Below, in pieces: positions 16,034 through 20,403 of a stretch of 20,403 nucleotides of DNA. The translations under genes and the position numbers were made by a program. The DNA is from Lysobacter sp. (GTDB lineage Bacteria > Pseudomonadota > Gammaproteobacteria > Xanthomonadales > Xanthomonadaceae): contig JASLDW010000060.1 of the NCBI GenBank assembly GCA_030151365.1, positions 1 through 20,403 on the forward strand. The letters are read 5' to 3'. Each line of letters starts with the position of its first letter. Position 1 is the stretch's first letter. A model generated the notes under the pieces. The model was given only the letters and a program-made list of their open reading frames with translations, was not told the origin of the DNA and did no database searches.

Positions 16034-17494
16034 TCAACCGGCACGGTAATTCGGCGGTTCCTTGGTGATCTGCACGTCGTGGACGTGGCTTTCGCGCTGG
16101 CCCGCGTTCGACACCTTCACGAACTGCGGCTTCTTGCGCATCTCCTCGACGGTCGCGCAACCGACGTAGCCCATCGTCGCGCGCAACCCGCCCATGAGCT
16201 GATGGACGACCGCCGCCAGCGGACCGCGATACGGCACGCGGCCTTCGATGCCTTCCGGCACCAGCTTGTCGGCATCGGATGCGTCCTGGAAGTAGCGATC
16301 CTTCGAGCCCTTCTCCATCGCGCCCAGCGAACCCATGCCGCGATAGCTCTTGTAGCTGCGGCCCTGGAACAGCTCGGTTTCGCCCGGCGATTCCTCGGTG
16401 CCGGCGAACAGGCCGCCGATCATGATCGTCGACGCGCCGGCGGCCAGCGCCTTGCCGAGGTCGCCGGAATAGCGGATGCCGCCATCGGCGATCAGCGGGA
16501 TGCGATCCTGCAGCGCTTCCGCCACCATCGACACCGCGGTGACCTGCGGCACGCCGACGCCCGCGACCACGCGCGTGGTGCAGATCGAACCGGGACCGAC
16601 GCCGACCTTCACCGCGTCGGCACCCGCATCCATCAAGGCCAGCGCGGCGTCGCCGGTGACGATGTTGCCGCCGATCACCTGCAACTGCGGGAAGTGCTTC
16701 TTCGTCCAGGCGACGCGGTCGATCACGCCCTGCGAATGGCCGTGCGCGGAGTCGAGGACGACCACGTCCACGCCCGCGGCGGCCAGGGCCTCGATGCGCT
16801 GTTCGATGTCTCCACCCGGACTCACCGCCGCGCCGACCAGCAGGCGCTCGCTGGCGTCGTATGCGGCGTTCGGGTTGTCGCTCTTCTTCTGGATGTCCTT
16901 GACGGTGATCAGCCCGCGCAGCGCGAACTCGTCGTTCACCACCAGCACCTTCTCGATGCGGTTGCGATGCAGTTTCTCCAGCACTTCCTCGTCGCTGGCG
17001 CCTTCCTGCACCGTGATCAGGCGATCCTTCTTGGTCATGATGTGGCGCACCGGATCGTCGAGCTTGCGTTCGAAGCGCATGTCGCGGCCGGTGACGATGC
17101 CGACCAGCTGGCCGTTCTCGTCGACCACCGGCACGCCCGAGATGTTGCGCGCGCGCGTCAACTTCAGCACTTCGCCGATCGTGGTGTCCGGATGCACGGT
17201 GAACGGTTCGCGGATGATCCCGGACTCGAAGCTCTTGACCCGGCGCACGCTGGCGGCCTGTTCGGCGACGCTCATGTTCTTGTGGAGGATGCCGATGCCG
17301 CCAAGCTGGGCCAGCGCGATCGCGAATCGCGCATCGGTCACGGTATCCATTGCCGCCGACACGATCGGCAGGTTCAGGCGCAACGTGTTGGTGAGGTTCG
17401 CCGCGAGCGACACGTCCTTGGGCAGGACCAGCGAATGGGCGGGAACGAGGGAAACGTCGTCGTATGTGAGTGCTTCGGCCAGGATGCGGAGCAT
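16034..17494 (-). CDS. guaB: Inosine-5'-monophosphate dehydrogenase
   Basis: This 486-residue NAD-dependent enzyme oxidises IMP to XMP, the committed step to guanine nucleotides. The TIM barrel starts with LTYDDVSLVPAHS and is interrupted by a CBS-domain pair (about 93-205; ISGVPVVDENGQLVGIVTGRD and HRNRIEKVLVVND). The catalytic loop GVGPGSICTTR holds Cys305. IADGGIRYSGD, SYRGMGSLGAM and the mobile flap region before VPYRGPL are present. Length is that of E. coli GuaB (488). The start at 17494 has GGA about 8 nt upstream. It follows folD by 62 bp and precedes guaA. A -10-like hexamer within an inverted repeat immediately upstream suggests that guaB has its own regulated promoter. Confidence 0.98.
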   Translation of the reverse strand: MLRILAEALTYDDVSLVPAHSLVLPKDVSLAANLTNTLRLNLPIVSAAMDTVTDARFAIALAQLGGIGILHKNMSVAEQAASVRRVKSFESGIIREPFTVHPDTTIGEVLKLTRARNISGVPVVDENGQLVGIVTGRDMRFERKLDDPVRHIMTKKDRLITVQEGASDEEVLEKLHRNRIEKVLVVNDEFALRGLITVKDIQKKSDNPNAAYDASERLLVGAAVSPGGDIEQRIEALAAAGVDVVVLDSAHGHSQGVIDRVAWTKKHFPQLQVIGGNIVTGDAALALMDAGADAVKVGVGPGSICTTRVVAGVGVPQVTAVSMVAEALQDRIPLIADGGIRYSGDLGKALAAGASTIMIGGLFAGTEESPGETELFQGRSYKSYRGMGSLGAMEKGSKDRYFQDASDADKLVPEGIEGRVPYRGPLAAVVHQLMGGLRATMGYVGCATVEEMRKKPQFVKVSNAGQRESHVHDVQITKEPPNYRAG

Positions 17495-17512
17495 TGGCAG
17501 TCCGGTTGGCTT

Positions 17513-17541
17513 GGGAAGCGCGTCATTGTAGCGCGTTTCCC
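17513..17541 (-). promoter_or_regulatory. Inverted repeat bracketing a -10-like hexamer upstream of guaB
   Basis: On the minus strand GGGAAACGCG (17541-17532) and CGCGCTTCCC (17522-17513) form 10-bp arms with one G-U-type mismatch, enclosing a 9-nt centre. TACAAT (17530-17525), a good -10 match, sits in that centre, about 30 nt before the guaB start codon. A -35 at 17-18 bp spacing would fall near the folD stop codon and is poor. Without a U-run it is not a terminator. The arrangement fits a promoter with an overlapping operator. Confidence 0.45.
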
Positions 17542-17556
17542 CTCCCCCATGCAGGT

Positions 17557-18423
17557 TCAGCCGCGGGCGTCGGCCAATTCCGCGGCTTCCAGTGTGTTCT
17601 GCATCAGGGTCGCCACCGTCATCGGCCCGACCCCGCCCGGGACCGGGGTGATCCAGCTGGCCCGTTCCGACGCCGCCTTGAAACCGACATCACCCACCAG
17701 GCGGCCGTCCTCGAGGCGGTTGATGCCAACGTCGATCACCACCGCGCCGGGCTTGACCCATTCGCCCGGGATCAGCGCCGGGCGACCGACCGCCACCACC
17801 AGGATGTCGGCGCCGCGCACGGCGTTTTCCAGCACTTCGGGTGGCGTGAACTTGTGGCAGCTGGTCACCGTGCAGCCGGCGATCAGCAACTCCAGCGCCA
17901 TCGGCCGACCGACGTGGTTGGAGACGCCGACGATCGTCGCGCTCTGCCCGCGCACCGGCCTGTCGGTCCACGCGAGCAGCGTGGTGATGCCGCGCGGCGT
18001 GCACGGACGCAGGCCGAACTGGCGCAGCACCAGATGACCGACATTGGCCGGATGGAAACCGTCCACATCCTTGTCGGGGCGGATGCGCTCGATCAGGCGG
18101 GTGGCGTCCGGAATGCCCGGCAGCGGCAGCTGGACCAGGATTCCATGCACCTGGGGGTCGGCGTTGAGCGTGTCGATCAGCGCCAGCAATTCTGCTTCCG
18201 TCGTGCCTTCGGGCAGGTCGTGATCGAAGGCCTGGATTCCGACCTTGGCTGCCGCACGGCGCTTGTTGCGCACATAGCTCTGCGAGGCGGGATCGCCACC
18301 GACGAAGACCACCGCCAGTCCCGGCCGCGACTTGCCGGCGGCGACACGCGCATCGACCTGCAGTTTCAGCTCGTCGAGCAGGGTGTCGGCGATGCGTTTG
18401 CCGTCGAGGATGCGTGCAGTCAT
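17557..18423 (-). CDS. folD: Bifunctional methylenetetrahydrofolate dehydrogenase / methenyltetrahydrofolate cyclohydrolase
   Basis: This 288-residue cytoplasmic enzyme interconverts 5,10-methylene-, methenyl- and 10-formyl-THF, supplying one-carbon units for purines and formyl-Met. The N-terminal catalytic domain has SQSYVRNKRRAA (Tyr50, Lys54), HGILVQLPLP (Gln98) and KDVDGFHP (Asp121). PCTPRG (140-145) leads into the NADP-binding Rossmann domain, whose loop reads GVSNHVGRP instead of the more common GRSNIVGKP. The end PVPGGVGPMTVATLM is diagnostic. The start at 18423 (MTARILDGK) gives the normal length; an ATG at 18453 would add ten atypical residues. It lies between moeB-like and guaB genes, all on the minus strand. 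Confidence 0.97.
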   Translation of the reverse strand: MTARILDGKRIADTLLDELKLQVDARVAAGKSRPGLAVVFVGGDPASQSYVRNKRRAAAKVGIQAFDHDLPEGTTEAELLALIDTLNADPQVHGILVQLPLPGIPDATRLIERIRPDKDVDGFHPANVGHLVLRQFGLRPCTPRGITTLLAWTDRPVRGQSATIVGVSNHVGRPMALELLIAGCTVTSCHKFTPPEVLENAVRGADILVVAVGRPALIPGEWVKPGAVVIDVGINRLEDGRLVGDVGFKAASERASWITPVPGGVGPMTVATLMQNTLEAAELADARG

Positions 18424-18484
18424 GCAAGGGCCGTCGGGGGTGCGGACGCGCATTGTCCCCGATTTGGACGCGACTTGGGATCGC

Positions 18485-19561
18485 TCAGGCCGGATGGCCG
18501 CAGGCGGGGCACTCGGGATCGACCGGAATCCGCGTCTCGCGGAAACGCATCGACAGCGCATCGAAGGCCAGCAGCCGCCCGGTCAGCGGCGTGCCGATGC
18601 CGAGGACCAGCTTGATCGCCTCGGTGGCCTGCAGCATGCCGACCACGCCCGGCAGCACGCCGAGCACGCCGGCTTCCGCGCAATTCGGCGCATCGGTCGG
18701 CGCTTCCGGGAACAGGCAGCGATAGCACGGCGCGACACCGCGATGGCGTCCGGCATCGAATACGCTCACCTGCCCTTCGAACCGTTGCACCGCGCCGTAG
18801 ACCAGCGGCTTGCCGAGACGCAGGCAGGCGTCATTGAGGACGTGGCGCACCGGGAAATTGTCGGCACCGTCGAGCACCACGTCGGCGTCGGCGACCAGAG
18901 CGTCGACATTCGATCCGTCGATGCGCAGGTTGATCGCATCGATCTCCGTGCGCGGGTTGAGCGCCGACAGCGTTTGCTGCGCGGAAGCCACTTTCGCCTC
19001 GCCGATGCGATCATTCGCGTGCAGGATTTGCCGTTGCAGATTGCTGCGATCGACCACGTCGTCATCGACGATGCGCAGGCGACCGACGCCGGCCGCCGCG
19101 AGGTAATACGCCGCCGGCGAACCGAGACCACCGGCACCGACAACGGTGATCGTCGCCGCCTGCAGTTTCTTCTGGCCTTCCAGCCCGACCTGCGGCAGGC
19201 GGATCTGGCGCGAATAGCGATCGAGGAAATCGTCGTCTTCCAACCTCGCCGCCATCGGCAGGCCTTCCGCCTGCCAGCGTTCGGTGCCGCCATCGATCGA
19301 GGCAACGCCGCGATACCCGCGCGCGATCAACGCTTCGGCCGCGGCGAGCGAACGCGTGCCGCGCTGGCAGATCAGGATCAGCGCAGCCGACGTGTCCGGG
19401 AAGCGTTCCGCAACGGTCTCGAGCAATTCCGTGGAGACGATGCCCTGGGCGCCTTCGGCCATGCCCAGCGCGCGTTCGCCGTCGGAACGCACGTCCACCA
19501 GCACCACGCCATCGCGGACCCGCCGCAAGGCTTCGGCCGGCGCGATGCGTTCGACGGTCAT
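18485..19561 (-). CDS. moeB: MoeB/ThiF-type adenylyltransferase with N-terminal rhodanese domain
   Basis: This 358-residue protein joins a rhodanese domain (about 3-104; VLVDVRSDGER, LICQRGTRS with persulfide Cys65, DGGTERW) to an E1-like ThiF domain (about 112-340). The latter has the ATP loop GAGGLGS (142-148), DDDVVDRSNLQRQ, VLDGADNFPVR, zinc cysteine pairs CYRC (279, 282) and CPAC (351, 354), and Cys294 in NCAEAGVLG. Such proteins adenylate the C-terminal glycine of a ubiquitin-like sulfur carrier (MoaD or ThiS) and can pass on sulfur from the rhodanese cysteine. The usual MOCS3-type order is E1 then rhodanese; here it is reversed. The ATG at 19561 overlaps the der TGA as ATGA. Whether the partner is MoaD, ThiS or both cannot be told from the window. 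Confidence 0.9.
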   Translation of the reverse strand: MTVERIAPAEALRRVRDGVVLVDVRSDGERALGMAEGAQGIVSTELLETVAERFPDTSAALILICQRGTRSLAAAEALIARGYRGVASIDGGTERWQAEGLPMAARLEDDDFLDRYSRQIRLPQVGLEGQKKLQAATITVVGAGGLGSPAAYYLAAAGVGRLRIVDDDVVDRSNLQRQILHANDRIGEAKVASAQQTLSALNPRTEIDAINLRIDGSNVDALVADADVVLDGADNFPVRHVLNDACLRLGKPLVYGAVQRFEGQVSVFDAGRHRGVAPCYRCLFPEAPTDAPNCAEAGVLGVLPGVVGMLQATEAIKLVLGIGTPLTGRLLAFDALSMRFRETRIPVDPECPACGHPA

Positions 19562-20403
19562 TCGTTGCGCTTGATGTGGCGGATCATCCGCTGGCGCCTG
19601 GCGACCTGACGATCCGTCAGGACGTTCTTCTTGTCCTTGTACGGATTGTCGTTTTCCTTGAAGACGAACCGTACCGGCGTGCCGACCAGCTTGAAGCGCT
19701 TGCGGAAGAAGTTCTCGAGATAGCGCCGATAGGTCTCGCTCAAGGTCTTCAGGCGCGTGCCGTGGATGATGAAGGTCGGCGGATTCGCGCCGCCCGGATG
19801 GGCGAAGCGCAGCTTGGCGACGTGGCCGCGCACCACCGGCGGCGGATTGGCGGCGTAGGCCGCCTCGATCGCCTGGGTGACTTCACTGGTGCCGAATTCG
19901 CGCGTCGCCGAGGCATGCGCACGATGGATCGCGCGGAACAGCTCGCGCAGGCCGGAACCGTGCAGCGCCGAGATGCGCACCGACTGTGCCCATTCGACGA
20001 AGCTGAGCTTGCGCGCCAACAGCGTTTCCGCCTGCTCGCGCTGGTAGGTACTGAGGCCGTCCCACTTGTTGATCACGATCACCAGCGCGCGCCCGGCATC
20101 GAGCACCGCGCCCAGCACCGTCGCGTCCTGGTCGGTCACGCCTTCGGTGGCGTCGAGCATCAGCACCGCGACCTGGCATTGCTCGATCGCCTGCAGCGTC
20201 TTCACCACCGAGAATTTCTCGACCGCTTCCTCGACCTTGGATCGACGACGCAGGCCGGCGGTATCGATCAGGCGGTACTTGCGGCCATCGCGCTCCATGT
20301 CGATGGAGACCGAATCGCGGGTGGTGCCCGGCACGTCGGAGGCGATCATCCGTTCCTCGCCGAGGATGCGGTTCACCAGCGTCGACTTGCCGACATTGGG
20401 ACG
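19558..20403 (-). CDS. der: Ribosome-assembly GTPase Der (EngA), C-terminal part (cut by window edge)
   Basis: The visible 281 residues are the second GTPase domain and the C-terminal KH-like domain of Der, an essential tandem GTPase of 50S subunit assembly. At the window edge the frame begins in the second P-loop, RPNVGKSTLVNRIL. Then come PGTTRDS (G2), DTAG (G3) with LRRRSKVEEAVEKFSV, NKWD (G4) and SALHG (G5). The KH-like part holds PPVVRGHVAKLRFAHPGGANPPTF, YRRYLENFFRKRFKLVGTPVRFVFKENDNPY and a basic tail ending IKRNE. The first GTPase domain is outside the window. It is the most upstream visible gene of the minus-strand series, and its stop codon overlaps the next start by 4 bp. Confidence 0.97.
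   Translation of the reverse strand, partial: RPNVGKSTLVNRILGEERMIASDVPGTTRDSVSIDMERDGRKYRLIDTAGLRRRSKVEEAVEKFSVVKTLQAIEQCQVAVLMLDATEGVTDQDATVLGAVLDAGRALVIVINKWDGLSTYQREQAETLLARKLSFVEWAQSVRISALHGSGLRELFRAIHRAHASATREFGTSEVTQAIEAAYAANPPPVVRGHVAKLRFAHPGGANPPTFIIHGTRLKTLSETYRRYLENFFRKRFKLVGTPVRFVFKENDNPYKDKKNVLTDRQVARRQRMIRHIKRNE

Noticed and set aside
17495..17556. Purine riboswitch or intrinsic terminator between folD and guaB
   Set aside because: The gap is only 62 bp, too short for a known purine aptamer, and the inverted repeat has no U-run; a promoter/operator explains it better.

Overview
The window reads as chromosomal core DNA of a high-GC gammaproteobacterium, most likely a member of the Lysobacteraceae/Xanthomonadaceae (Lysobacter, Luteimonas, Thermomonas or Pseudoxanthomonas type). 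This rests on the codon bias, an E1-like MoeB carrying an N-terminal rhodanese domain, tandem FkpA-like prolyl isomerases followed by the start of ugd, and a divergent ppsR/ppsA pair beside a DUF1249 gene. No insertion sequence, phage gene, CRISPR array or integrase was found. Family assignments come from recognising motifs by eye; no database search was possible.

Layout. Positions 1-483 form an unusual head-to-head structure. The 3' end of one FKBP gene and the first ~70 bp of ugd on the plus strand run into an inverted, diverged copy of the same arrangement on the minus strand. From there the minus strand, read right to left, holds an Ala-Glu tRNA operon (2480-2683) with a clear promoter and terminator, a soluble periplasmic FKBP, a lipoprotein FKBP and then the second ugd stub. 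Positions 2725-6610 hold a DUF1249 gene, ppsR (minus) and the divergent ppsA (plus), closed by a strong bidirectional terminator. Positions 6630-9978 hold an ABC-F ATPase (minus) and a cardiolipin synthase (plus). Positions 9987-11067 hold orn (minus) and a DUF2721 membrane protein (plus). Positions 11071-13226 are a compact minus-strand operon: guanine-deaminase-like enzyme, CynX/NimT-type MFS transporter, tadA. A secreted VOC/glyoxalase-like protein (13315-14310, plus) follows. The right end is a minus-strand series, in transcription order der (partial), moeB-like, folD, guaB, guaA.

How the genes work together. PpsR controls PpsA by phosphorylation and so sets pyruvate-to-PEP flux. FolD (one-carbon units), GuaB and GuaA (IMP to XMP to GMP) and the guanine-deaminase-like enzyme all bear on purine supply and salvage. 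TadA, the two tRNAs, Orn, Der and the ABC-F protein serve translation and RNA turnover. The FKBPs act on folding in the envelope.

Most of the window is ordinary housekeeping DNA, and I see no convincing new system. The items most worth checking are the fold-back junction at 288-483 (assembly chimera or real inverted duplication), an inverted repeat that brackets a -10-like hexamer upstream of guaB, the two stem-loops in the guaB-guaA spacer, the FKBP with a doubled N-terminal domain, and the deaminase-transporter-deaminase operon.
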